Source of the DNA: Claveliimonas acetigenes
Lineage (GTDB): Bacteria > Bacillota > Clostridia > Lachnospirales > Lachnospiraceae
Direction of reading: 5' to 3'
NCBI RefSeq assembly: GCF_025567385.1
Contig: NZ_JAOQJU010000039.1
Span: forward strand, 1 to 24,799
DNA length: 24,799 nt
How positions within the stretch are numbered: the first letter of the stretch is position 1; each line of letters opens with the position of its first letter. Positions 8,274 through 15,772 of the stretch are shown one piece after another. The position numbers were made by a program, and so were the translations under genes. The notes under the pieces are model-generated. The model did not search any database. It saw only the letters and a list, made by a program, of their open reading frames with translations, and was not told where the DNA came from.

Positions 8274-8951
8274 ATGAAGAATAAATATGAATTGGTAATC
8301 TTTGATCTTGATGGAACTTTGCTTGATACATCGCCTGGAATTTTCAATAGCGTTCGATTTGCGGAACAACAAATGGGATTTACTCCGATTTTAGATGCAA
8401 GACTAAAAGAATTTGTAGGTCCACCGCCTAAATCTATGTATATGAAAATCTATGGAGTTGATGAAAATACTGCAATGGAAGCAGCAAAATGTCACAGACA
8501 GTATGGGCGTGAAAAAGCCATTTATGAAGCAACAGTTTATCCAGGAATAATCGCTCTGTTAGAGAATTTTAAAGAGCAAGGTATCAAATTAGCAGTTTCG
8601 ACATTGAAATCACAAAAAATAGCCGAAAAAGTTCTTGAAAATTTTGGCATCTCACATTTTTTTGATTCAATCGTTGGAATGGATGAAAATGAATCATTTA
8701 CAAAATGTGACACAATTAAGCTTGTTATTAATAAAACTTCAACTGTGGGAAGGGTGCTCATGGTTGGAGACAGTCGGTATGATTATGAAGGAGCTGTCAG
8801 TGCAGGTGTAGATTTTGTGGGAGTTTTGTATGGATTCGGTTTCGAGAGTAAAAAAAAGTATCCATTTAGTACTGTAGAACAAGTAGAGGAACTGATGGAT
8901 TTGCATAACATAATTGAGATAAAAGTGAAGAAAGCTTCCTGTATACTTTAA
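8274..8951 (+). CDS. HAD-superfamily phosphatase (phosphoglycolate phosphatase-like)
   Basis: 225 residues with all HAD motifs. Motif I is IFDLDGTLLDT, with nucleophile D11 and acid D13. Motif II is the ST of AVSTLKSQK. A lysine follows as motif III, and MVGDSRYD is motif IV. A cap domain lies between motifs I and II, as in Gph/PGMB-type enzymes. A phosphatase here would fit removal of a sugar-phosphate group before CMP activation, as KdsC does in Kdo synthesis, though KdsC itself lacks the cap; the pairing is inferred from position. The ATG follows the aldolase stop by ten bases, with a weak AAGGATG ribosome site. General house-cleaning phosphatase activity cannot be excluded. Confidence 0.85.
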   Translation: MKNKYELVIFDLDGTLLDTSPGIFNSVRFAEQQMGFTPILDARLKEFVGPPPKSMYMKIYGVDENTAMEAAKCHRQYGREKAIYEATVYPGIIALLENFKEQGIKLAVSTLKSQKIAEKVLENFGISHFFDSIVGMDENESFTKCDTIKLVINKTSTVGRVLMVGDSRYDYEGAVSAGVDFVGVLYGFGFESKKKYPFSTVEQVEELMDLHNIIEIKVKKASCIL

Positions 8952-8959
8952 ATGGTTAA

Positions 8960-9118
8960 GAAATTGACACAAAAAAATACCTCAACGATTGCAGCGTAAG
9001 ACCGGCGACAGTATTATTTATTCCGAACCTTGTCGGTGCGTTTCTTGCGGAAAGTATGGTGTTCTTGTTTTCTGTTATAAGAAAAAGATATTCGTTGAAA
9101 TATGTTAGGAGGATAGCC
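8960..9118 (+). pseudogene. C-terminal remnant of a membrane protein
   Basis: Between the HAD gene and the acyltransferase, an open frame from 8960 reads protein-like sequence with a hydrophobic block: RPATVLFIPNLVGAFLAES, then MVFLFSVI, then basic KRYSLKYVRR. It has no start with a ribosome site and runs in frame into the acyltransferase. It looks like the tail of a lost membrane gene, left after a deletion whose upstream edge lies near 8955-8985. I do not recognise the parent family. It could also be chance reading of spacer DNA. Confidence 0.35.
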
Positions 9119-10132
9119 TTGGGGAAAAGAATAGAATGGATTGATACTGCAAAGGGAATAGGGTTAATTCTTGTTATTTTAGGACATTTGCATATTCCAT
9201 TTATGACAACATGGATATATTTGTTTCATATGCCTCTGTTCTTTTTTTTATCAGGGCTTGTATATTCTGGAGGAAAGTATACATGGAAGCAGTATCTTAT
9301 AAAGAAAGCTAAATCATTATTAGTTCCGTATGTTACTTATGGATTCATTATATTGCTATTTTATACAATCGTAAATTCTATTATCGGGGTTGAAAATAGT
9401 TTGTACGGCTCGACACGAGAAATGTTCAAGAATTTGATTATTCAGGAACATTTCTGGACGATATGGTTTTTAACAGCATTGTTTCTGGTTGAAATAATTT
9501 ACTATTTTTTAAATAAAATATGCAGTGCTAATTATAAAAAATTAACTGCCATCTCTATATTGATGTGTGCGATTGGTCTGATGCGGTACCGATTAGGGTT
9601 TGGGTCTTTACCGTGGAATTTAGATATTGCGTTTGTAGCACAATTATTCTTCCATGTTGGCAGAATAATGAAATCTTCTAAAATTTTAAAAACAATCACC
9701 GCACCTTCTAATGTAAGAAAGAATGTATTGTATACGAATGTCTTTTTAATGGTAAATGTGATTAGTGGAGTTATGGGTATTAAATTGACACATGAATCAT
9801 TGGATATGTCGGTTGGGTTGTATGGTAATGAGATTTTGACATTCATTTCAGCATTTTCTGGGATATTTTTTGTTATTTCTTTATCAAATTTAACACAACC
9901 ATTAGCAGTTCAATATCTCGGAAGAAATACAATGCTTATCTTTGCATTACATTCTCGTGTTATTATTGTGGGATGCAGTTATATTTACGAAGTTCTTGGA
10001 GTTTTTCAGGGTATAGGTTATGCTGAACAGATTCTTTCGGCAATAGTTACATTTGTTATTATAATAATTATGCTGGTTCCTGTTACAGAAATTATTAAAA
10101 AGTCTAGAGTGAAGTTTTGGTTTGGCATGTAA
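9119..10132 (+). CDS. Membrane acyltransferase (acyltransferase 3 family)
   Basis: 337 residues from TTG 9119, preferred because AGGAGG (9107-9112) sits six bases upstream and the family N-terminus (KRIEWIDTAKGIGLILVILG) begins right there; an ATG at 9056 would add an unrelated leader. The HLHIPF segment and FHMPLFFFLSG, with about ten hydrophobic helices, are the signature of integral membrane O-acyltransferases such as OafA, NodX and fucose acetyltransferases. It probably adds acetyl or another acyl group to a sugar of the repeat unit. It follows the flippase and sugar genes in the same direction after a 167-base gap. Confidence 0.85.
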   Translation: MGKRIEWIDTAKGIGLILVILGHLHIPFMTTWIYLFHMPLFFFLSGLVYSGGKYTWKQYLIKKAKSLLVPYVTYGFIILLFYTIVNSIIGVENSLYGSTREMFKNLIIQEHFWTIWFLTALFLVEIIYYFLNKICSANYKKLTAISILMCAIGLMRYRLGFGSLPWNLDIAFVAQLFFHVGRIMKSSKILKTITAPSNVRKNVLYTNVFLMVNVISGVMGIKLTHESLDMSVGLYGNEILTFISAFSGIFFVISLSNLTQPLAVQYLGRNTMLIFALHSRVIIVGCSYIYEVLGVFQGIGYAEQILSAIVTFVIIIIMLVPVTEIIKKSRVKFWFGM

Positions 10133-10321
10133 AGATGAGACATTTTAAACCTCATATTTACATACAGCTATTTATGATAATTACTCTAACTTGCAAAAGC
10201 TGGGGCAATTTTGTATCTGACTGCATTAATAGTTGGCGCTTAAAATAGTAGCATTAAATTTTCAAGGTACAAACAAAATCAAATATTTACAAACGTGTCT
10301 TTTGACACCCTAATCTGAAAT

Positions 10322-10837
10322 ATGAATAAATTTTATGCGCTACCTTTAAACAGTGTGATTATAATGATGGTATTTGCTATTCTTGTATGGGCAAAACTAG
10401 AGCAAGTTGCAAATAAAAATAAGAAGTTTGAAAAATGGTGGAGATGTGTAAACATAATACTTTGCATATGTTCTGTTTTCCTTATTATCAGGATGACGTT
10501 GTTGGGACGTGTAAGTGAGCAGAGGGTAGTTGAATTGATGCCGTTTCATACATTTACGACAATGTCATATAACAAAGAAGCATCGAGAACCTTGTTGATG
10601 AATGTAGTCCTGTTTTTACCACTGGGACTTGCGCTTCCGTATATATTTAAATGTGCAAAAAATGACCGACAAAGGTGGATGTATTGCTTTGTGACAGGGT
10701 GTTGCATTAGTATTAGTGTTGAAGTACTGCAATATTGTTGGGCATTAGGATTGGCCGAGACAGATGATGTCATATGCAATTCGTTAGGATGCGCATTAGG
10801 AATAATGGCAAATGTCTTAGGGAGAGAATTTAAATAA
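10322..10837 (+). CDS. VanZ-like membrane protein
   Basis: 171 residues with four or five hydrophobic segments. The VanZ-family core is clear: LMNVVLFLPLGLALPY, then VEVLQY and the acidic ETDDVICNSLG near the C-terminus. VanZ gives low teicoplanin resistance in enterococci; most relatives have unknown roles and sit near cell-envelope genes, as here. No good ribosome site precedes the ATG, and a 190-base non-coding gap separates it from the acyltransferase. That gap contains only weak hairpins, including GTGTC-TTTT-GACAC at 10295-10308, so the true start or its mode of translation is uncertain. The next methionine is 14 codons downstream and no better supported. Confidence 0.78.
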   Translation: MNKFYALPLNSVIIMMVFAILVWAKLEQVANKNKKFEKWWRCVNIILCICSVFLIIRMTLLGRVSEQRVVELMPFHTFTTMSYNKEASRTLLMNVVLFLPLGLALPYIFKCAKNDRQRWMYCFVTGCCISISVEVLQYCWALGLAETDDVICNSLGCALGIMANVLGREFK

Positions 10838-10915
10838 AATATTGTTAATAAAATTAACGAATAAAGAATAAGAATTGACTTTCTGCGTAGCATGGAACAA
10901 TCCGTGCGCATCATA

Positions 10916-10947
10916 GTTGGGGGCTTTTGACCCCAACATCATATAAT
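10916..10947 (+). promoter_or_regulatory. Hairpin plus consensus -10 box ahead of the ATPase gene
   Basis: GTTGGGG (10916-10922) and CCCCAAC (10931-10937) make a perfect 7-bp stem with an 8-base loop. A consensus -10 hexamer, TATAAT, follows at 10942-10947, 30 bases before the ATG at 10978. No good -35 box is found 17 bases upstream, where the hairpin lies instead. The inverted repeat may be an operator or activator site; a terminator is less likely because no T-run follows. Confidence 0.35.
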
Positions 10948-10977
10948 AGAACCAATTAGTAAAACAGGAGGCGGAAT

Positions 10978-12375
10978 ATGAAGCAGAATGTCATTCGTCT
11001 TGTCGCAATAGAAATAAATAATATAAAGAATGTGAAGTACGGAAGACTAGAACTTTCAAAAAGCAGGAAGGGAAGTATTCTGGGAATTTATGGTCAGAAT
11101 GGCTCAGGTAAAACGGTAGTTGTTGATTGTATGGTTCTATTAAAATGTCTATTTAGCGGGAAAAAGATTCCTTCACACTTTTATTATTATATCAATTCCC
11201 AAAGCGAAACAGCTCAAGTGAAGTATTGTTTTGAAATCAGAACTGATTATGGGGAAAGCTATGCAGAGTATGAAATAGGACTCTTGAAAAATGGAGAATC
11301 CAGTTTTTGTATTAATAAAGAAAAACTTAGTGTGAGGGAATGTGTAGAAGGAAAAGCAACGAGGTTGACACCTGTTTTTGATTATCAAAAGGGAGAAAAG
11401 GAACTTTTCCGACTGCGAAAATACTATAGTTATTTTGAGAATAAAAAAAATATGGAGAATATGGTTGCATTGGGAATTGCACAGCAAGCGACAGAAAATT
11501 ATAATGAAGAAAAACAGCGACCGGAAGTGGGTTCTTTTTTGTTTTCCAAGAAAGCGCAGGATGTGTTTGCACAGGCAGAAGATGAAGTAAAGAAAGTTTT
11601 TCGTTTTAGTAGTATGCTGCAGAATTATGGTATGTATAATCTTGCTGTAATAGAAAATGAACATTATGCACTTTTGGCGTTGAATTTGGACATGATACCA
11701 GTTAATATTGGCTGGCCAGATTCTATAAAATCTCGTATTACCGGAATCATGCTTCGACTTACTGATATTAATGTGGTTCCAAAGGAGATATATCCCTATG
11801 TGGCAAATACGATAGAGCAGATTAATATTGTTATGAAGGCATTGATACCAGAAATCCAGTTAGAAATTTACAATGCATTTGATAAACTTATGGAAAATGG
11901 AAAAGATGGTATCCAGTTTGAGATTATTACTCTACGGGATGGTGCACGAATACCACTATTATATGAATCTGCTGGAATAAAAAAGCTGATTTCAATTTGC
12001 AGTAATCTGGTTGCTTGTTATAATCAGGAATCTTATTGCCTGGTAGTGGATGAAGTGGATTCTGGAATTTACGAATACCTTTTGGGAGAGTGCCTGGAGG
12101 TTATGCAGGAGAAAGCAAAAGGGCAGTTAATTTTTACATCCCACAATCTGCGGCCTTTGGAAGTACTTGAAAATGAATTTCTGATTTATACAACAGTAAA
12201 TCCAGAAAATCGTTATATCAAATCTGCTTACATTAAAAATACGCAGAATACCAGATTATCTTATCTGCGGAGTATTAAACTTGGCGGTCAAAAAGAAAAA
12301 TTGTATAACGAAACAAATATCTATGAAATGGAATTGGCAATGCGCAGAGCAGGAAGGGTGGGAATACATGAATAA
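10978..12375 (+). CDS. AAA ATPase of the OLD/RecF (AAA_15) type
   Basis: 465 residues. The N-terminus (IEINNIKNVKYGRLEL) is the strand pair seen in RecF/OLD-like ATPases. Walker A is GQNGSGKT at 39-46, an ABC-like signature SAGIKK is near 331-336, and a hydrophobic Walker B (CLVVDEVDSG) is near 353-362, followed by a switch histidine in FTSHNLRPLE. AGGAGG supports the start. Such ATPases are often one half of anti-phage modules with a nuclease, Toprim or RloB-like partner, as in PARIS, Gabija and retron ATPases. Here only a 27-residue ORF overlaps its 3' end, so the partner may be lost. Codon content matches the AT-rich neighbours. Function is inferred from the family. Confidence 0.75.
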   Translation: MKQNVIRLVAIEINNIKNVKYGRLELSKSRKGSILGIYGQNGSGKTVVVDCMVLLKCLFSGKKIPSHFYYYINSQSETAQVKYCFEIRTDYGESYAEYEIGLLKNGESSFCINKEKLSVRECVEGKATRLTPVFDYQKGEKELFRLRKYYSYFENKKNMENMVALGIAQQATENYNEEKQRPEVGSFLFSKKAQDVFAQAEDEVKKVFRFSSMLQNYGMYNLAVIENEHYALLALNLDMIPVNIGWPDSIKSRITGIMLRLTDINVVPKEIYPYVANTIEQINIVMKALIPEIQLEIYNAFDKLMENGKDGIQFEIITLRDGARIPLLYESAGIKKLISICSNLVACYNQESYCLVVDEVDSGIYEYLLGECLEVMQEKAKGQLIFTSHNLRPLEVLENEFLIYTTVNPENRYIKSAYIKNTQNTRLSYLRSIKLGGQKEKLYNETNIYEMELAMRRAGRVGIHE

Positions 12376-12451
12376 AATTTCATATAAAAGCACATTGACG
12401 AATAATGATAATTGTGAGAAAATAAAACCAGGTATGGTGTTAAAGTTATAA
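12368..12451 (+). CDS. Tiny coupled ORF after the ATPase (27 aa), possible remnant of a partner gene
   Basis: An ATG at 12368 overlaps the ATPase stop by eight bases, in the arrangement expected for a translationally coupled second gene. It reads only 27 codons (MNKISYKSTLTNNDNCEKI and on, ending MVLKL) before TAA. No family is recognised. It may be the start of a deleted partner of the ATPase, a genuine microprotein, or chance. Confidence 0.3.
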   Translation: MNKISYKSTLTNNDNCEKIKPGMVLKL

Positions 12452-12500
12452 CGAGCCTTACATTAAGAAAAAATCATACATAGTTGAAAGGAGTTTTAAA

Positions 12501-13193
12501 ATGATTTATTCACATGAAGTAGAAATGATGTGTCCGGTAGCTCAGGGTGCAAATCACGGACCAGCTCCGATTCCGGAAGAAGCAAAATGGGTACAGGCTA
12601 AGGAAGTAAAGGATATTTCTGGATTTACACATGGTATTGGCTGGTGTGCTCCGCAGCAGGGTGCATGTAAGCTTACGCTGAATGTTAAGGACGGTATTAT
12701 CCAGGAAGCTCTTGTTGAGACGATTGGATGTTCAGGAATGACTCACTCAGCTGCTATGGCATCTGAGATTCTTCCGGGAAAGACTATTTTAGAAGCATTA
12801 AATACGGATCTTGTCTGTGATGCAATTAATACTGCAATGAGAGAATTATTCTTACAGATTGTATACGGAAGAACACAGAGTGCTTTCTCTGAAGACGGAC
12901 TTGCAATCGGTGCAGGACTTGAAGACCTTGGTAAGGGACTTCGCTCTCAGGTTGGTACGATGTACGGAACATTAGCAAAAGGTCCTCGTTACCTTGAGAT
13001 GGCTGAAGGATATGTAACAGGTATTGCGTTGGATGAAAACGATGAGATTATTGGCTATCAGTTTGTAAGCCTTGGAAAATTCACTGATTTTATTAAAGCC
13101 GGCGATACACCGAACGATGCCTGGGAAAAGGCAAAAGGGCAGTATGGACGTGTTGCAGATGCAGTGAAGATTATTGATCCACGTAAAGAGTAG
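12501..13193 (+). CDS. NifU/IscU-like iron-sulfur scaffold protein
   Basis: 230 residues. The segment VETIGCSGMTHSAAMASEILPGKT (in which C77 corresponds to the second scaffold cysteine of IscU) matches the NifU N-terminal fold. Other cysteines are C11, C49, C56 and C106. GWCAPQQGACKLTL (48-60) lies near the first ligand site, but the family's third C-terminal cysteine motif is not obvious, so this is a divergent scaffold. The extra C-terminal region (from about residue 130) is not found in IscU. AAAGGAG precedes the ATG. The GGGtGRT gene follows after 34 bases with its own AGGAGG; this pairing recurs in clostridia, suggesting a joint but unknown role in Fe-S handling. A possible promoter, TTGACG (12395-12400) then GAAAAT after 17 bases, lies upstream. 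Confidence 0.8.
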   Translation: MIYSHEVEMMCPVAQGANHGPAPIPEEAKWVQAKEVKDISGFTHGIGWCAPQQGACKLTLNVKDGIIQEALVETIGCSGMTHSAAMASEILPGKTILEALNTDLVCDAINTAMRELFLQIVYGRTQSAFSEDGLAIGAGLEDLGKGLRSQVGTMYGTLAKGPRYLEMAEGYVTGIALDENDEIIGYQFVSLGKFTDFIKAGDTPNDAWEKAKGQYGRVADAVKIIDPRKE

Positions 13194-13227
13194 TACATAT
13201 AGGTAAATAAATCAGGAGGACAAGTAA

Positions 13228-14238
13228 ATGGCTTTATTTGAATCATATGAAAGAAGAATTGATAAGATAAATGAAGTATTAGGAAGCTATGGCATCTCTT
13301 CTATTGAAGAAGCAGAGAAAATTACAAAGGATGCCGGGCTTGATGTATATAATCAGGTAAAAGGAATCCAGCCAATCTGTTTTGAAAATGCATGTTGGGC
13401 ATATACAGTAGGCGCGGCTATCGCAATTAAGAAAGGATGCAAGACAGCAGCTGACGCAGCGGCAGCAATCGGTGAAGGCCTTCAGGCTTTCTGTATTCCG
13501 GGTTCTGTAGCAGATCAGAGAAAAGTAGGTCTTGGACATGGTAACCTTGGAAAGATGCTTCTGGAAGAGGATACAGATTGTTTTGCATTCCTTGCAGGAC
13601 ATGAATCTTTTGCAGCAGCAGAGGGCGCTATCGGTATCGCAGAGAAGGCAAACAAGGTTCGTAAGAAACCACTTCGTGTTATTTTGAACGGATTGGGAAA
13701 AGACGCAGCAAAGATTATTTCCAGAATTAATGGATTTACATATGTTCAGACAGAGTATGATTATTATACAGGAGAATTAAAAGAAGTTCAGAGAATCGCT
13801 TATTCCGATGGGCTTCGCTCTAAGGTAAACTGCTATGGTGCAAATGATGTGCGTGAAGGTGTTGCAATTATGCACAAAGAAGGCGTAGACGTATCCATCA
13901 CAGGTAACTCTACAAATCCGACACGTTTCCAGCATCCGGTTGCAGGTACTTATAAGAAAGAATGTATCGAGCAGGGCAAGAAGTACTTCTCTGTAGCATC
14001 TGGTGGTGGTACAGGACGTACCCTTCACCCGGATAACATGGCGGCAGGACCAGCTTCCTATGGTATGACAGATACATTAGGACGTATGCACTCCGACGCG
14101 CAGTTTGCAGGTTCTTCTTCTGTACCGGCTCACGTTGAGATGATGGGTCTGATTGGTGCAGGTAACAACCCGATGGTTGGTATGACCGTTGCAGTTGCCG
14201 TTTCTGTTGAAGAAGCAGCGAAGGCTGGAAAATTCTAA
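13228..14238 (+). CDS. GGGtGRT family protein of unknown function
   Basis: 336 residues containing the name-giving motif SGGGTGRT at 258-265, followed by LHPDNMAAGPASYGMTDTLG and, at the C-terminus, EMMGLIGAGNNPMVGMTVAVA. The glycine-rich motif resembles a phosphate- or nucleotide-binding loop, but no activity is established for the family. No signal peptide or membrane helix is seen, so it should be cytoplasmic. It is co-directional with the scaffold-like gene 34 bases upstream and ends at a terminator, so the two form a self-contained operon. Cysteines are few, which argues against it being a cluster carrier itself. The start is fixed by AGGAGG seven to twelve bases upstream of the ATG. Confidence 0.85.
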   Translation: MALFESYERRIDKINEVLGSYGISSIEEAEKITKDAGLDVYNQVKGIQPICFENACWAYTVGAAIAIKKGCKTAADAAAAIGEGLQAFCIPGSVADQRKVGLGHGNLGKMLLEEDTDCFAFLAGHESFAAAEGAIGIAEKANKVRKKPLRVILNGLGKDAAKIISRINGFTYVQTEYDYYTGELKEVQRIAYSDGLRSKVNCYGANDVREGVAIMHKEGVDVSITGNSTNPTRFQHPVAGTYKKECIEQGKKYFSVASGGGTGRTLHPDNMAAGPASYGMTDTLGRMHSDAQFAGSSSVPAHVEMMGLIGAGNNPMVGMTVAVAVSVEEAAKAGKF

Positions 14239-14257
14239 GAAATAGCGTAAAATCAAG

Positions 14258-14299
14258 GGCTATCGTTGACATGAGTTGTTGGCGGTAGCCTTAAATTTT
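14258..14299 (+). terminator. Rho-independent terminator of the scaffold/GGGtGRT operon
   Basis: GGCTATCG (14258-14265) pairs with CGGTAGCC (14283-14290) over 8 bp with one G-U pair. A 17-base loop lies between them and the tail TTAAATTTT follows. It lies 20 bases after the GGGtGRT stop codon. Confidence 0.65.
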
Positions 14300-14331
14300 G
14301 CCACGTAGCACACAAATATATAGGTAAAGAA

Positions 14332-14362
14332 AAAGGGTGTCTATAAAATACAGATGCCCTTT
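14332..14362. repeat. Imperfect inverted repeat, candidate IS left end or second terminator
   Basis: AAAGGGTGTCT (14332-14342) and AGATGCCCTTT (14352-14362) pair over 11 bp as RNA, with two G-U wobbles and a 9-base loop. It may be a bidirectional terminator or part of the left terminal region of the IS256 element that follows. The matching right end is lost, so the IS boundary cannot be fixed from this copy. Confidence 0.4.
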
Positions 14363-14446
14363 CATATGATTTCGGTGTAACAGTTATTTTGTGATTTTCT
14401 GAGACTATGAAATTTTTTCTGTAAAATCTAATAGATAGATGTGGAA

Positions 14447-14489
14447 TAAGGTCTTCTATGATAAAATCTAAATATCATAGGAGGCCTTA
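14447..14489 (+). promoter_or_regulatory. 16-bp stem-loop that hides the transposase ribosome-binding site
   Basis: TAAGGTCTTCTATGAT (14447-14462) pairs fully, with two G-U pairs, with 14474-14489 across an 11-base loop. The right arm contains AGGAGG (14479-14484), the ribosome site of the transposase ATG at 14494. A transcript entering from outside the element would fold this stem and be poorly translated, a known protective device of insertion sequences. Transcripts starting inside the loop or right arm would escape it. Confidence 0.7.
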
Positions 14490-14493
14490 AATT

Positions 14494-15564
14494 ATGGCAA
14501 ACAGAAAAAAAGAAGTTTACAAACCGAAACCGATGACAGAGGGCAAACGAAATATCATTCAGAGTTTACTCCAAGAGTATGACATTGAGACTGCGGATGA
14601 TATTCAGGATGCGCTCAAAGATCTACTGTCCGGCACGCTCCGGGAAATGATGGAAGCAGAAATGGATGAGCATCTTGGCTATGAGAAATACGAGCGATCT
14701 AGTGAACCGAATTACCGGAATGGGACAAAACAGAAACGTGTCCGCAGCAAATATGGAGAATTCGAGGTTGATGTTCCACAGGACCGGCAGAGTTCCTTTG
14801 AACCACAAGTTCTGCCAAAGCGAAAAAAGGACATCTCAGCGATTGATGACAAGATCATTGCCATGTATGCCAAAGGAATGACCACACGTCAGATATCAGA
14901 AACGATAGAAGATATCTACGGTTTTGAAGTCAGCGAAGGAATGGTATCTGATATAACAGATAAGCTACTTCCTAAAATTGAAGAATGGCAGAACCGTCCA
15001 TTATCAGCTGTTTATCCTATTGTTTTTATAGATGCTGTTCATTTTTCTGTCAGAGATGATGGACTCATCCGCAAGCTGGCAGCTTATGTTGTGCTCGGGA
15101 TCAATGAAGACGGAAAAAAAGAAGTCCTCACAATTGTGATTGGCGAGAACGAAAGCAGTAAATATTGGCTGAGTGTGCTGAATAGCCTGAAAAACCGCGG
15201 GATTAAGAATATCCTGATTCTGTGTTCTGACGGACTTACAGGGATTAAGGAAGCAATCACAGCTGCATTTCCATTCACAGAGCAGCAAAGGTGTATTGTT
15301 CACATGGTAAGGAACACGTTAAAATATGTAGCAAACAAAGATATGAAAGCCTTTGCAAAAGACCTAAAGGCTATTTATACAGCTGTAGATGAAGAAGCAG
15401 CCTTTAAGCAACTGGAAAACGTAACGGAAAAATGGGAGAGTCAATATCCGAATGCCATGACGCGCTGGAAGGATAATTGGGATGCCATATCCCCAATTTT
15501 TAAATTTTCCAAAGAAGTCAGAACAGCTTTCTATACCACGAATGCGATAGAATCATTGAACTAA
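14494..15564 (+). pseudogene. IS256-family (mutator-type) transposase, C-terminus truncated
   Basis: 356 residues against about 390-410 for intact relatives. The family core is clear: LSGTLREMMEAEMDEHLGYEKYE near the N-terminus, RNGTKQKRVRSKYGE, then PIVFIDAVHFSVRD (first catalytic aspartate), ILILCSDGLTG (second aspartate), QRCIVHMVRN, and the terminal AFYTTNAIESLN, where the DDE glutamate sits. The frame stops directly after ESLN, at the point where intact proteins continue with about 40 further residues. The catalytic triad is therefore present but the C-terminal helices are gone, so activity is doubtful. Translation is probably damped by the stem over its AGGAGG site. Confidence 0.85.
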
Positions 15565-15722
15565 CCAAGGGCTCGACATCCATTAGGTAACTTTGTAGGT
15601 TTACCGTTTCTAATACGTGGCTTTGTACTGGTTGGACTATTCATAGGATAACCGCAGTGAGGACAAGCAACAGCTTTGTCAGCTACGTTATGCTCACACT
15701 CTGGACATTTCAATAGTGCCAT
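15561..15722 (-). CDS. Small zinc-ribbon protein (53 aa), possibly cut short
   Basis: A short minus-strand gene with two zinc knuckles, CPEC at 6-9 and CPHC at 20-23, followed by GYPMNSPTSTKPRIRNGK and ending KLPNGCRALG. AAAGGA lies upstream of the ATG, which overlaps the stop of the 16-codon ORF before it (TAATG). The stop codon sits exactly at the junction with the truncated transposase, with which it overlaps by four bases on the opposite strand. The ending KLPNG echoes the start of clostridial tyrosine recombinases (KLPNGFGSI), so the gene may once have run on into a longer product. DNA or RNA binding is likely from the zinc ribbon; nothing more can be said. Confidence 0.6.
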   Translation of the reverse strand: MALLKCPECEHNVADKAVACPHCGYPMNSPTSTKPRIRNGKPTKLPNGCRALG

Positions 15723-15772
15723 TAGATCACATCCTTTCTATAGATGGAGCCAAAGCCATTAGGTAGTTTCAT
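15722..15772 (-). pseudogene. 16-codon stub of a tyrosine recombinase N-terminus
   Basis: The frame reads MKLPNGFGSIYRKDVI then stop. MKLPNGFGSIY is a familiar opening of tyrosine integrases of clostridial integrative elements. The ATG overlaps the 3' end of the repressor gene (its stop lies inside codons 2-4 of this frame), the layout of a repressor-integrase operon. After about 11 codons the family match ends and a stop follows, overlapping the next ATG. This looks like a deletion that left only the integrase start. Confidence 0.5.

Larger units (their letters stand above)
14332..15560 (+). mobile_element. IS256-family insertion sequence, right end missing
   Basis: The element comprises an upstream region with two inverted repeats and a transposase that loses its last part. 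At about 15560 the sequence changes abruptly to a minus-strand zinc-ribbon gene. No right terminal repeat or target duplication can be found, so the element is a fixed remnant. The left edge given is a guess from the inverted repeat at 14332. Confidence 0.6.

Noticed and set aside
9056..9118. ATG 9056 as start of the acyltransferase
   Set aside because: No ribosome site; the family N-terminus begins at TTG 9119 next to AGGAGG.
10140..10321. Short ORF (about 24 codons, around 10175-10250) in the gap before the VanZ-like gene
   Set aside because: No ribosome site and no recognisable sequence; probably chance.
14332..14362. Exact left terminus of the IS256 element
   Set aside because: The inverted repeat could equally be a terminator and the right end needed for comparison is missing, so the boundary is left approximate.
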